A program made the translations under genes and the position numbers. Of a stretch of 64,000 nucleotides of DNA, positions 22,437-37,700 are shown in pieces. The notes below the pieces were generated by a model. That model searched no databases and was not told the origin of the DNA. It saw only the letters and a program-made list of their open reading frames with translations. Each line of letters begins with the position of its first letter. Position 1 is the stretch's first letter. This DNA comes from Doryteuthis pealeii (taxonomy: Eukaryota > Mollusca > Cephalopoda > Myopsida > Loliginidae), in assembly GCA_023376005.1 (NCBI GenBank), contig CM042143.1, positions 88,571,140-88,635,139 on the forward strand, given 5' to 3'.

Positions 22437-25400
22437 TATGTAGAGACAGGAATTATATACAATTAAATTACTGTTACATAATTGGTGAGCGTACCATGGG
22501 TTTTGAACAGTTAGTGTAGAAAATATTATTTGAATTCAAATCTGGACATTAGATTTGATTGACAGTTAGTAACCCTATTTTGACCTCTGCTTCCTGTTTA
22601 TGAGGTGAATGTGAGGATAGATATTCAGTCTGCAGCGAGTCGTCAGGATTTAAAGACGTACTTGGCCAGGCTAGCACCATGCATGGTTATTGGTTCCAAG
22701 TCTTAAAAAATAAATATGGGATTTACAAAAGATATATTCTTTGAGTTTGTCACTAAAAGCAAAACGACAACCCATGGCATCACCAACATCTTAAGATTAA
22801 GAAACCACCCAGAATAAGAGAACCAAACCAATAGACAGATAAGAAGACAGATCGGCGAATAGATACTCAAAGGTAAGTAGAAATGGTAATCTGAACATAA
22901 ATGAGAGTAACCTCCCCTTGTTTATTTCAGTTTGTTTTGGTGGCTATTTTCATTTCTCTATAATCAATACAACTGCATGTTTTAACACGGAAATATCATA
23001 AAATAGGTTCTTAATAACAATTAAGTTAATTTCAAATAATGCGCAAGCACAATTAAGAACACATTTTATGATATTTTTATGTTAAAACATTCAGTTGTAT
23101 TGATTCAAACAAATTCGTATTTTCAGTGTAGATTTATGGTGAAATGAAAATGGCCAACCAAAATATATGGCTTCCTCAAAGTGAAAGAAACAAGGGGAGA
23201 TTATTCTCATTTATGTAGCTAATGTTCAGATTACCGAAGAAATAGCCATGAAGATAGCTACTCAAGAAATACAGAAATAAGTACAGAAGTAGAAGATCAA
23301 ACCACAGAATGCAAAGCCGAGACTCGGTAATCTGAACATTAGCTACATAAAGGAGAGTAACCTCCCCTTGTTTTTTTCACTTCGAGGAAGATGTGTGTTT
23401 TGTTTTGTAAAAACACAGATTTTTTGACAAATTGGGTATACCTATACTTTTCTAATATACAGGTGCTCTCATAGAAATATTAACATCTTTTTTTTTAAAT
23501 CACCTGTGGGAGATTCTAAGCATATGTTGACAGGGATGGTGAACATGTGGAGACTTTGAAAATATATTAAAGGTATTCCTATAAGGGTGTTAACATTTTT
23601 AAATCGATTTACAAAAAAAAGATGTTAATATTTCTATGAGAGTACCTGTGTATTAGAAAAGTATAGGTATACCCAATTTGTCGAAAAATCCGTGTTTTTA
23701 CAAAACAAAACACAAGTCTTCCTCAAAGTGAAAAACACAAGGGGAGGTTACTCTCATTTATGTAGCTAATATTCAGATTACCTGAGACTCTACCCCTGAG
23801 TCACCATTCCACACCACACATGAGGCTTGCCAAATCAACTAGTCATGTTGCACAACTATATAAACATAGTATGTCTTGTTGTTGCATCGATAACATTACA
23901 GAGGACAAGGTCATCTCCAGACCGACGACTTTCCAACTTGGTGGTATATATAAAAATTATTGCATTTTTTAAAAATCAACTTTTTTTTAAAAACATTTAT
24001 TTATCTATCTATTTTATCTAATCTATTAACATATGGTTTCAAGTAATTATTTCTATTTAATTTATTTAACATATAGTTTTATCTATTTATTTTAAGTTAT
24101 TTAACATATGGTTTCAAATAATTATTTCTATTTAATAATAATCATTTGTTTGATTCAACATAAGGTAAAAAGTTCACTTCCTATGTCCCTAACAAATGGT
24201 ACTGCAATGTAGCTTAATGGTTAACAAGTTAGATATGTAAATTAATAATAACTGAGTAATTAGTTTGATCGTCATTGAGTGTCTCATACTTGAAACCTTG
24301 TGCCAGTTTTTTAAGGACCTATACATTTTCCAATCTGTAACCATGTCTGTACAACTGTATGGCTGTAACACAAAAAGCTAGATGGGAACTTAACAAGGAT
24401 GCTGTGTGCTGTATTGAACAAATCAAAATTTAAAAAGTCCATGACATTAGAATTTATTTACCTTATCTGACCAGGAATCAAAAACAGTTCCTCCACCAGC
24501 CTCTATTTGGGATTGTAAATGTTGTTTGTCAAAAGGAATTTCAGGTTCATCTAAAGAGATTTTTTTTTTTTGAATGAGGAAAGAAATTAAAAGTATTAAA
24601 TAAACAAAACAAAAATACAATTATGATATACAGTAAAATAGCACAGCCCAAAATATCAGGCTTATGGTGTATAATAAAATAGTACTCAGGCCAAAATATT
24701 GGGTTTATTGATTAAAAGTGTTAAAAACTTTTTACTCCCTTATGTAACTTAATTTTTTCTACTAGAAAATGCTTTTATAAACCAATTTTTAGCAGTAGGG
24801 AAGCTCTAGAACTCATTTTATTGACAAAAATAGTTTACAAAAGTCGCCATTTTTCGCGAACCCCCACCAAATTTAGAGAGCAAAAAATCGACATAACTCC
24901 GCCAATATTTGGAATTGGAAGCTGAAATTTTGGGGATTTTCTAACTTTAACATAGTCCATACCCATGCAAAATTTCAGAAAAATTGAAGGGGTTGGGTGA
25001 CAATTTTACTCTTTTCTGGGTGATTTGACATGGAACTACCGTATATTTAAATTAAAGATGACAAAAATCAACTGAAATTCTTGACTATAAAATGTATATA
25101 TATTTTATTTTATATATTTATAAATTTATTGATAATTGTTTGATATATATTTATTTAAATTGTTTGATATATATTTATAAATTCTTATAGATTAAATTTT
25201 ATAAATTCAAAAAATTGTTTTATATATATTTATAAATTCATTATTTTATATGTATAAAATATTTATAAAACATTTTTTAGTCTTTATACACTCCCTAAAC
25301 CTCTAAAACTGGAACTCACAATCAGATGCAATTTATTGTCATACTGTTGTGACTGAATTAATCAATTAATAACATTGAAAATCCGGAAAATTCATTTTAC

Positions 25401-27134
25401 TTTTTGTACAAAAATGTAAATAGAGTCAACCCGCAGTTCTCCAACAGTATGACTAACTACTCGATTAGTAGTGACTCACCTACAAATACTACTACATAAC
25501 TCAACTATAAATTACCTTGCGTATACGTATCTTTATATGTGTTCCACTGGTTGGGCGAGTCCAACTATCTTGTAGGGAAAATATCTTCCCTTACAACACA
25601 TAGCCAGAACAACCCTTTTTGTATCCTTAAATAATAAAACCGCCCTGTCGGCGGGGCGTTAGAATGCACCGACTGCACTTCTGCAGAGGGGTAAGACTCC
25701 CTCAATGGGGCCACCTGTTGGCCATGGGTGGCGACCCATGATGCTTAAGGATAGAGCCCAGGTGGATGAGCAGTTCATGACATGCAATACTCCACTTTGG
25801 CCCTATCTTGGGCTAGACGGGCGGTCGGAGAGGCCCCCTCCGATCAATCAGCTGGTCACGTCAAGCCCTAGCACCTATATGATTTTCCCAACCCTATTGC
25901 CCTTATGGCAAGCCCCACCCCTTTTTATCATATGGATGCTAGAAGGCGGTGGCTGTGGGTCTACATGTCCTGGGAATGACGTTAAACTCTATCTGATGGT
26001 GAGGTTCCAGTTTTGAAGGTTTGGGGAATGTGGAGCACCCCTTCATCACCATTGCTCCCTGGTCCACTCTGACCCGGAGTGGTAGTACCTGTTAGGGTCC
26101 CATCTATGGGTTAAATAGAAAAATGTATTTATAAAAAAATTGTATTATCCATTAAGAATTGATTTATATCAAAACTTTATTGGCATTAAATGACCCACTG
26201 AGGTTGATATGCCATAAAACAAAACAAACAAACAAACAATATGTACAAAACAAAAATAAAAATGCACTGCTCACCCATATCTGAGTAATATTGGTTTGGT
26301 GAACTCTCAGATGAGAAATCTTGAATCATTTTCTTATCCAACAATTTTTGTTCTTGGCTTTTCTCTGTATGAGTCAATAGGAAGTTCATGCCTTTGAAAA
26401 GATTCTTTTGTTTAGGAATCGGTCCTTTCACAGCATCAAACAGTTCTAAGAAAATTAAAAAAAGATTTACATACATAATGTAGAGCAGTAATTCCAAAAT
26501 CTTTTTGTGTTTTTTTTTTTTTGCATGGAGCATCGCACTTTAGAAGCAACAAAAATATTTTGACACATTTTATTTCAAAAATATACATAAAAAATATATC
26601 TATACATTTGATATATAAAAAAAGAATTGAGAATGCAGAAAATTATTAGAAATTAATTTTATATTCAGAAAATTAAGGATATTCATGAATGAGAAACATG
26701 GGCCTAATGTTTCTTGATATTTTTTTCTATTTATTATGACACACGAGACAAATTAACTTTTATTTCCTATTCAATACACAAAAAATATATCCTGTTTTTT
26801 TTTTTTTTTACATCTATCTTCTATACATATATAAAGAGCAGTTGGTGTATATGTATGTATGTATGTATGTATCAGAGCTGGCCTGATGAGTCACCAAACT
26901 GTGCATCGATGAAATGGACCAATACACTACCCTGTGCTCCCTGGAATAATTTGTTGTGAATGTGGCAAGATGTGCAAGACTTTAGCTGGACTAAAAAGCC
27001 ACATTCGCGCAGCTCACTTTTTAACTATTTTTATTTTTTTATCAAGCAATGGCAATACTCAAACACGAGTTTGCTGCCATCATGTATATATGTATCTCTG
27101 AAGAAACTACGAATATAAAACAATTAATGACAAA

Positions 27135-27169
<35 letters not shown>

Positions 27170-27658
27170 GAAGAATGAATAAAGAAAAGAAAGTACAGAA
27201 TGGATAATAAAAGATGAATTTAATCAATATCACTTACACATGTGTTTCGGTCAGTTTATCTATGTGAACACGATTCAAACTATTATTATTATTAAATAAA
27301 CAAATGAAATGAAATAATAATAATAGAAAAATGTAAAAATATTCCGTACACATTTATTCAAAATAAAATTTCACTCTGATGAAGGTCGAATTTCTCTGTG
27401 TAATAATAATAGTTTGAATCGTGTACCCATAGATAAACTGACCGAAACACATGTGTAAGTGATATTGATTAAATTCATCTTTTATTATCCATTCTGTACT
27501 TTCTTTTCTTTATTCATTCTTCCTCATATCGTCAGATTCCATTCCAATTCCATTTTTATATATATATATATATTATATATATATATATATATATACTTTG
27601 TCATTAATTGTTTTATATTCATATATAAATTTATATTTATAAAACAATTAATGACAAA

Positions 27659-27712
<54 letters not shown>

Positions 27713-30565
27713 GTTCATTATCATCAGATCTTACTTTTTGAGCAAAAATAATGAAGATTTTATTTATATTTGTGAAAATAATTTTTTTTAAAAATTTAAA
27801 TAGTAACAGCATGGATATTTTTGCATTTGATATTTTAAATAAGAGACACTAATTTTTCTTTTCAGAGTCTCTGTGCACTTTTTTTTTTCTGAAGCTCCAC
27901 TAGGCCAAATCAGGTCTTTTTTACATAGGGATTTTGGTAATTTTGATCTTTTGTCATCTCACCCTAATTTACACTATGTTTAACTCTTAACATCCTGTTA
28001 AGAATTTTCTAAGTCCAGAGACACATTCCTATAAGGATTTATCAAATGGCTAAAAATTACCTTTTCATTTAAAGTTACCAGTTATTTCCCTTAAATCAAA
28101 GACTTTTGAATATGTTTAATATTACATTTAAACAAAGGCTATCATTTGGGGTAGATTAGAAAAATGAATGTGACTTTCAGCCAGGTGTAATGAGGCGTTA
28201 TAGGATGTTAAGAGTTTAAGTGAGCTGGTGTCAGGCGAATTTCTGGCCCAACTTAGATATTTTCTAAGTCAATTTTTTGTTGGTAAGTTAATGTAGATAT
28301 TTTATACACACTTCTTTAAAATTTTTGAATTTGTACAAATTTCAAGTGAATTTTTACAAAACTCAAACTCAAATTTCTTAACAATTTTCATTCTGTATGC
28401 TTTGATTGTTTTGATTTTACAATGGCCCCTGTACTAATAAATCCAACGTAATTACCTCCCCTTGAATATCTGTCTGTATAAAAGCAACCCTGTGACTACG
28501 TCAGTTAGATTGTAGTCAGAGTAAAGTAAAATAAAGCTTGCTAAAGTCTAAAACACTGGTTCTCTTTTTACTACACCCCCACCCCATAAAATACAAATGA
28601 AAACTCAAATGTCACCTCTTTTTAATACAATTAAAAAATAAAAATTTGTTTCGAATAAAAATAAAAAAAATATCTAAATTGTCTGAGTTCTTATTTGTGT
28701 GAGTCTCTGAACTGGTAGATTTCATTCTTAGCTGGATCTATCTCTGGTTTGATAGATGGCTTCGTCTGTTTCTGGATCTGAATTGTCTTGTGTTGTTGTG
28801 GAGTTTTTAATTAACAAACACAAGACTTTGCTTTGTTTAGAGCTCTTTAATATTTTATAAGATCCAGATCGAATCAAACACATGTGTGAGAATTTAGTTT
28901 CAACAGACAGAGTGCCATTACGAGGATAACAGAATTAAGAATGAAAAACAAAAAAATGTATTTACCTTTCTTTACGTGTGGAATTTTCCCATACCTCTGA
29001 CTTTTTGGAGAAGACACAGCTGCTCCGATAAGCCTGTCAGGATCTTTGGACTCTAAGAAAAGAAAAAAGAGAAAAGAGAAAAGAATTTAAAAAATCTTTT
29101 TATTTTTTTACTTTAGTTTTAACAGAATAATATCAAGAATTAAATAATTAAATGTGCATTATGATGACAGCCCAAATTTAGTTTCTTTGTTTAATGGCAT
29201 ATCAACTGTGGTGGGTTACTTAATGCCAAAGTTTTCCTTGTATACAGGCTGATTGAAAAGTAACTCCCTATTTTAAACTATTTATAATTTCTTTTATATG
29301 CAGTTACATTTTTCACAATTCTTTAATGTATGTTTCGTAATATACAGGGTGATTGAAAAGTAATTTCCTATTTTAAACTATTTATAATTTCTTTTATATG
29401 CAGTTACATTTTTCTCAATTCTTTAATGTATGTTCCTTAATATACAGGCTGATTGAAAAGTAACTCCCTATTTTAAACTATTTATAATTTCTTTTATATG
29501 CAGTTACATTTTTCTCAATTCTTTAATGTATGTTCCTCAATATATGGCAATTAAATGTGTGCTGTTATTTTTCTTTTCAGATAGATTATATTTTCAAAAT
29601 TCAAAGCCTTATAAAGATGTCTGAATGTTTAACTTAAAAAAAGGGTACCTAGCTAACGGTACGCTATAAAGTTTGTAAATCAATTGTTCAAGTACAAAGA
29701 TTATAGAGGATCATCAAAGGAAGACAATGCTTAAATTCATTCAAAGACCATCAAGAATTGTCAACCCAAAACACATTGCTAATGGATGCTCAAAGAATCC
29801 GTCAACCTTCCAATGCCAGTTACCCGAGGGTAGTGAAATTAGTTCAAGAAATATTTACTCATAGCCCAAAAAAGTCCATTCGACAAGCAGCAAAGGAAAG
29901 TGGCATCTCTTCAGAAATAAATTATAAGATTTTTAAAATAGGGAATTACTTCACAATCACCCTATACATTTACCAAGCCCTCCTCATGAGTAGGGTGTGG
30001 CACATGGTCAATTTCTTAAGTGGCATTTAACAAGTTTGAATTCAGAGTTTCCCTTCTCTTAGATGGCTAAAGAGCCCATAGCTGGGAGGGGGGGATATTT
30101 GGATGCATACCTTTCCCAAGGGTATTAGTGCTAATTGAAAGTCTTCCTTGTAGAAGAACAGTAGTGGTACTATTTAACCCATAGCTGAGGGGATGAGGGG
30201 GTTCATACCTTTCCCAAGTGTATTAGTCTGAAAGTGAAAATAATAGCGCAACTGGAGTTTGAACATGCTTACTACAATGTCACATTCCCGCGCTTTAACC
30301 ACTACGCCATGGAGACTCCTCTTTTGATGACAGCCCAGTTAAACATAATAAAATAAGGACCAAATTTTCAATTATATATAAAAACATATTTATGCAGACT
30401 CACAAAGACCTGAAAAGATGACTCAATCTCTTCTTTCTTTTTTAAAGTCAGCACAAAACTATTTTAAAATACTAGAAATCCATACATGCTATTTATATGA
30501 ACTTATTTTCAATGTGAAAACTATAGGAGAGGTTATTGATATATATATATATATATACCACTCCT

Positions 30566-30602
<37 letters not shown>

Positions 30603-30655
30603 TATATACCACACCTTTTTATATATATATATATATATAAATATATATACCATAC

Positions 30656-30702
<47 letters not shown>

Positions 30703-30714
30703 TATATATACCAC

Positions 30715-30764
<50 letters not shown>

Positions 30765-31715
30765 CACTAAGCAACAACATACACATCACCCCCTCTGTCA
30801 AAGGAGGAGGAGTGGTCATTATGTGTTCAAAACAAAACAATATAATGACAAAATGCTTGAAATCCTCAATGATCGTAATACCTATGAAATTATCTCTCTA
30901 CAAATCATTACAAACAGCACAATTATTTTCAACAAAACATATAAAAAACTAATTGGCAACACAGATAAAACTTGGCTCTTTTTGATCGACTACCATCCTA
31001 TCATCTCCACCATTTATGGTCTCCCCAAAACTCACAAACCAGGGATTCCATTAAGACCCATAATTTCGGGATATATATATATATACCACTCCTTGACCCA
31101 TTTGAAAATCTAACAGTCAGGCACACAGTACCAAGACATTCATGCACACATATACATTTATATGTGTACATATATGGATATACACACAACTCCTAAAAAT
31201 CCTCCCTCACATATATATAAGAACATTTCAAAAGAATTCAACTCAAAGAAGTTTTTTCACGGAACAGATGGACTCGCTACTTCTAACTCACTTCTCTACC
31301 CGGATTATAGTGGATTGTCAAACCCTCAAAAAATATTTTAATTTTTTTAATGATAATCTTTTTTTAAAAACTCTCTAAAAACAATTTCTTCCAACAAAAA
31401 ATTTTCTCCTGATAATGACCTAAGGTCAAAACTAATTGAGAATAATAAACATAAAAGAAATATTCCTTTTTGTTTTATCACTTTTTGTTCATATTATATA
31501 TATATATATATATATATGAGGTAAAATAAGGAATGAAAGAATAAAACTCAGACAAAAATGTGTAGTATATTTCACTGGAGAATTGACCTCAGTTTCTTCT
31601 GCTTTATTGAGATCAATCCTCCAGCAAAATATACTACACATTTTTGTCTGAGTTTTGTTCTTTCATTCCTTATTTTACTTCATTCTGTCGGATTCATTCC
31701 AACCCCCTTTTCCTC

Positions 31716-31764
<49 letters not shown>

Positions 31765-34700
31765 AAAGATTCTGTATGTATGACTGTCTGTATGTATGGA
31801 TAATAATCAAGAGCACATTTTTTTATAAAGGAAAATTGGTGGAGACTAGCAAAGGCCAAAGTTTAGTAAAGTCCAAACTATTTTTGCTAGAGAGGAGGGG
31901 GGGTTAAAAAAATACAACTTTTTACACCTTATTTTCCATGAAACGCTAAATAAAAAATAATAAGGTTATAAATCAATGATAGATTTTTAAAAATTGATTA
32001 AAAAAATAACATGATAAAAAGCAAATAAAAGACAAATAAAAGAAAAAAATACAAGCAAGAAGAAGGAGAATAAAAATATACCAACTTAAAAATAAGATAA
32101 TATAAAGAATAAAAGATAAAACAAATATATAGAAAAATAAGTTTATACAGTTAAATATAAAGTTCCTCTCACCTGGCAATGATAAAAAAAATCTTATAAA
32201 TTAGTCAAAATCTGTTTTGCTATTATAGTACACCAAAGAGTTAAAGGGTTAAATCCTACTTAACGGACATAAATTCCACCATCGTATGTCACCACGTCAA
32301 AAGAAAAAAAACGACTAAAAATCAAGGAATTAACCGAATTTAATGAAATTTTCAGTGATGATATATTAATGAATAAACAATATAATGCACCAGTTATTTT
32401 ATTTGAAAACTCTTACATTTTTTCAGGTCAGTTAACTTTGAACCACATATCTTTGAGGTGTAACACAGATTCACAAACATACATGGTTCAAAGTTAATTG
32501 ACCTGAAAAAATTGTAAAAGTTTTTTAATAAAATAACTGGTGCATTATATCTTTTATTCATTAATGTATCAACACTGAAAATTTCATTAAATTCGGTTAA
32601 TTCCCTGATTTTTAGTATTTTTTTTCTTTCAGCGGGGTGACATACGATGGTGGAATTTATGTCCGTTAAGTAGGATTTAACCAGTTAAAGTTCATTCATA
32701 CTGTACCTGTTTATAAATCGTTCAATCTATATGACTCAGCCAACTTCTTTGATTGACCTATCAGGTTATGAGTTAACTTAAACAATCAAAATAGTAGAAC
32801 TCATTAGTAGTTGTTACTACTACAACTGAACAACAACAAAACAGTTCATTCACTAACCCCATTATTACTCGCTCTGTTGGCTGGGGCTTTAAAATACACC
32901 AACTGCACCTCTGCAGAGGTGTAAGACACCCCCCCTCTCAATGGGACCACCTGTTGGCCATGAGTGGTGGCTTGTGATGCTTAAAGATGGAACCTTGGTG
33001 GCTGAGCAGTCCATGACATGTAACACTATATTGGCCCTTACTTAGGCTACAAGGGCAGTCATGGAGGCCCCCTCTGATTAATCGTCTGGTCACGTCAAGC
33101 CCTAGCACCTATGAGTGTCCTAACCCTATTGCCCTTATGACAAACCCCCAACCCTTTTTATCATATATGTGCTAGAAGGCTGTGGCTGAGAGTCTTATTA
33201 TCCTGGGTATGGCGTTAAACTCTATCTGATGGTGAAGTTCCAGTTCTGGAACTCTGGGGAATGTGGAGTACCTCTTCATCACCATTACTCCCGGGTCAAC
33301 TCTGACCCGGAGTGGTAGTACCTGTTAGGGTCCCATCTATGGATTAAATAGAACAAAATGAGATCTAAAAAATATGTTTAAAAAATTAAGTATCAGGAAT
33401 GAATGGAATAAAACGTCTTCAGCATAAAATGACCCAACAAGAGTTAACATGCCATAAAATCATTTTGATAATTTTCAATCTATCTTTATCAATTTCATAA
33501 TTTTCTATCTATTTTTATCAAATTGATAATTTTCTATCTATCGTTATCAATTTCATAATTTTCAATCTATCTTTATCAATTTCATAATTTTCTATCTCTT
33601 GTTATCAAATTGATAATTTTCTATCTATCGTTATTAATTTGATAATTTTCTATCTATCGTTATCAATTTGATAATTTTCTATCTATCTATCTATCTATTC
33701 TTATCAAATTGATAATTTTCTATCTATTCTTATCAAATTGATAATTTTCTATCTATTGTTATCAATTTCATAGTTTTCTATCTATCTATCTATTGTTATC
33801 AATTTCATAATTTTCTATCTATCTATCTATCAATCTATTCTTATCAATTTCATAATTTTCTTTATGTATGGATTTTTATAGATTATTTAATTTAGAACAT
33901 TTTATAAAACAAATATGATGGAATAAAAATTGCTTTCAATGGAATGCTTAGAACTGACAAACTTACTGCATAATCTTAATTTCTTGTGAGAAGACCACGG
34001 CTCAGCCGTGGAAACAAGGTTCAAATATGCCATAAATCCTGGAAAATATAAATGCAGCAAGTGGATTCAATGAATCCCAAATTATAACAGAAGAGTTTTA
34101 TTTACTTACCCAACCCCCATTCAAAATACATATCAGATAAAAGAAATTTGTTTTCAAAAAACATTTATCATAATTAACCATTTGAAATTTGGTTAAAAAA
34201 ATCCCACAGTATATAATTATCTCTTACTAGAATTCCCCAAATATTGTCTCCCCCCCCCCTTCATCTGTCGATTAAATTTCCATTATTTCTTTGGTAATTT
34301 ACAAAAAAATTATATAAAAATCTATCAATCCTAAGATAAAGTATAGCATCAGCATATCACTGTCTCAATCCCCTAAGACTAGAAAAATGTGTAGATTATG
34401 CATTGTTACATAGGGCCAAGTTTGAGTTGTAGTAGTAGTTGTTTAGTAGTAGTAGTCATTGTTAGTTCAGAAACAACATACTCAAGTCATAAGTCTCAAG
34501 GAGCTGTTTATTTCTTTCTAGTTTTGTGGGTTCTTTTTCAGAGAGAAGGAAAGAGAGAGAGAGAGAGAGTATGTTTGGTTTGGTTTTGTTTTACGGCATA
34601 TCAACCTCAGTGGGTCATTTAATGCCGATAAAGTTTTGAAATAAATCAATTCTTAATGGATAATACAATTTTTTTATAAACACATTTTTCTATTTAACCC

Positions 34701-37700
34701 ATAGATGGGACCCTAACAAGTACTACCACTCCAGGTCAGAGTGGACTAGGGAGCAATGGTGATGAAGGGGTGCTCCACATTCCCCAAACCTCCAAAACTG
34801 GAACCTCACCATCAGATAGAGGAGAGAGTACAGTCAAATTACTCTGTCGTAAATCATGTTAAGTACTACTATGCGAAACCTATATGGGGGAACTGGGAAA
34901 GCCCCTATCTGCCTCCCATGAAGCCTCTTCTCGTCCCGGGGTCACAGACATTCCTGGTCAAAACCTGGAACTTCCATTTTTATTTTTAAATCTATTTCTG
35001 GGGTCATTCTTCGGTCAATTACTGGCACCTAGTTGAGTGTTTACTCTTCCAAATTTTAACCTTTGTACTTATTTCTTTTTCTTCTCTTTCTCCAGAAATC
35101 CAAATACCGTTTTATTTTTACCAATCCCCAAATTCCCCATAGACCATAATAATTACGCTACATGCATGTCAGACTTTTAACTGAATTGTTGTAAAGTTTA
35201 AAAAGTGTTCATCCTTTTGATTCCATGCCCAGTATTTATTTCCATCGTGACTCTTTTATCACATCAGTGCCATACAATTGAACATCACCAAATCAGCAGT
35301 GAATAAAAACTACAACACAATACAACAACACAACACTAGACAATATCAGCCAAATTTATAATTGTTATGTTTTTAACATACAGATAAAAATACGGAAGAC
35401 TGAAATGATAATGCAAGACCAGTGATAAGTTCAAATGTTGCAGCTTAACCATGCAGTTATTAGCTGTCCCAATCAACCCACTATAATAGATTAAATAATT
35501 ACTGCCACTACTGCCAAGAAGAGTCCATTAAGCTGAGGAGGTGTTTGACTGTTCCACTGTCCAATAAGTTAACAATCTGTAACAGTCATTTCCAGACTGT
35601 AGGTTCAATCCTGGCTAAGGTTGAGAGTAATACAGAATAACAATTAACAACCAGGTTGTTGTAAAATTAACAAGGTTTTATTTAACACAGGGTAGAGAAA
35701 TGCTTCTACCCTCAGGGCGACTTAACCAGTTCAAATGCTGCGTCAAAACATAAACAAACGCCAATCCACAAGTAACATGGCGGAGACCTCACTTCCAGCT
35801 TTCACAAATCAAAGGGGAGCAACTCTATTTTTGTTAAGTCTATTTTTGTTGAGTTTTCCTAACAGTAATATTGCGAGAAGACCCATTACTATTAAATAGC
35901 AAGTTTGATACTAGCTGGAGGCACTATACTTGTGACTTTATGTCAGATCCTAACCTTAGCAAACAGGTGGGGTAAATACCTACTGGGAGGCGGGGGGGGG
36001 GGGGTCAAATTGTCATTGGTAAAGAGTCTCTCTTGCAGAATTATAAGCACCCGCATAGAAATCACAAGGTTCCTGGTTCAATACCAGTTCCCGCCAAATC
36101 AGTGCAGGAGTAGCATAGATTGAGTAATCTGATCTATGTGGTAAAGTGTGAAGCTGACGGTAGCTGTGGCGCTCCACCTTAGCAAAAACAATCTCCGTAG
36201 TCTAGTGCCAGCGAAAAGGGGATAGACTACCTCACTGTCCAGCTGATATTGACAATAGGCCACTTTCATTATTTCTTGCTTTGACTAAATAAATAAAATA
36301 GATTAAATTTTAGAAAAAAAAAAAATTTAAAAATTACCTTTCTTTAAGCTTTTGGTTTTCCTTTTGGGCGTTGGTGTGCTCATTGCTTGTGGTTCCATCT
36401 TCATCAGCTTAGTACGCTTACTGCTTCGACTTTTCTCACTCGAGACTTCCAATTTCTTTGTCGATCGCCGGGACCCCTCCACCAAATTATCTGCAAAAAA
36501 AGAACATAATTTTTTTTTATACTTGCAATGCTAATAATGAGATTTATTGTGTCCAGTGCTCAGGTGCACCACAACTCATCAATATCAACTTTCGTGGGTT
36601 ATTTAATGAAAAAGCCATCCTTATAGAAGAACAGTCGTGGTACCACAAGGTTGGTTAAACTAATCACTGCTGTACTTGGTAATATAATAATAATTAAATT
36701 TATTGTGTATAGTGCTCAGGTGCATCACAACTCATCAAAGTCTCATGTCTAGTACACAGAATAATGTATCAGTGTCAGGAACATGAAGTGTACAGTAACA
36801 ATATACATGTATGTGTACGCGTACATGTATATGTGTGTGGATGGGAGTATCAGGTACAGTGTTGGCGGACTATAGGAAGCATGGAGGCTTTAAAAGATGC
36901 AGTGTTTCGGCAGCCCACAACGGATGCAGGCAGCTTATTCCATGCCTCAGCAACTCTGAGCATGAAAAAATGTTTTCAAAAGTCATGTGAGTTATGCTGT
37001 TTTCTGACTTTGTAGGCATGCCCACGTGGGTTAGAAACATGGAGATCAAAAAGGTGGTCATGGTTGCTGTTGTTAAGATGATTAATGACCTTATGAGTGT
37101 TTACCAGGACAGTTGCCAGATGCTGGAGTTTCAACAAATCCATTCCCAGGGCAGCAAGATGTCCAGAATATGGCAGATGTCTGATGGAGGGTCTTCATTT
37201 GGTTGCACATCTCTGTATAGTTTCTGGGAGGTTAATGTTCTGAGCGAGATAGGGGTTCAAGACTGGTGATGCAAATTCCATGTGTGGTTTTGTTTTACAG
37301 CATATTAACCCTTTTCAGGTAATTTAACCCTTTATCTACCACTGCCATCCATAATAGTGAAATGGTTGACAGGCTAGTATCATATCACTGGTCCTTTACT
37401 ACTGAATAGAAATCTATTCATTTAATTCATTTTTAACTCTAAACCCTTTTCTAAGTGCTGGTGATCTTGGACGTATTAGGGGGGTACAGCATTTTGATCG
37501 TCGGGCGGTTTAGGATGCTCTGGTAGATAAAGGGGTAATGCCAAATCAAGTTATTTTGATATCAGGTTGTTTACTGCACCTGCTGTTGCTTAAATGGTCA
37601 CCATCTAAGTATTGAATAGGCTCATCACTTCTTAACTTCAGTGATCTAGAGGGAACCGATGCTTTTAACGTGACTAGACAGTAAGCAAAGAACATAGTAG

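Noticed and set aside
25705..26016. 103-codon frame in repeat G
   Set aside because: Not open in the other copies of the repeat; chance frame.
27166..27528. CRISPR-like or other prokaryotic repeat arrays
   Set aside because: The repeats are long inverted arms, not spaced direct repeats, and the gene content is clearly metazoan.
30418..30767. Open frames of alternating Tyr-Ile residues on both strands (also at 7781, 21814, 27042-27791, 31558)
   Set aside because: Translations of (AT)n microsatellites; no coding evidence.
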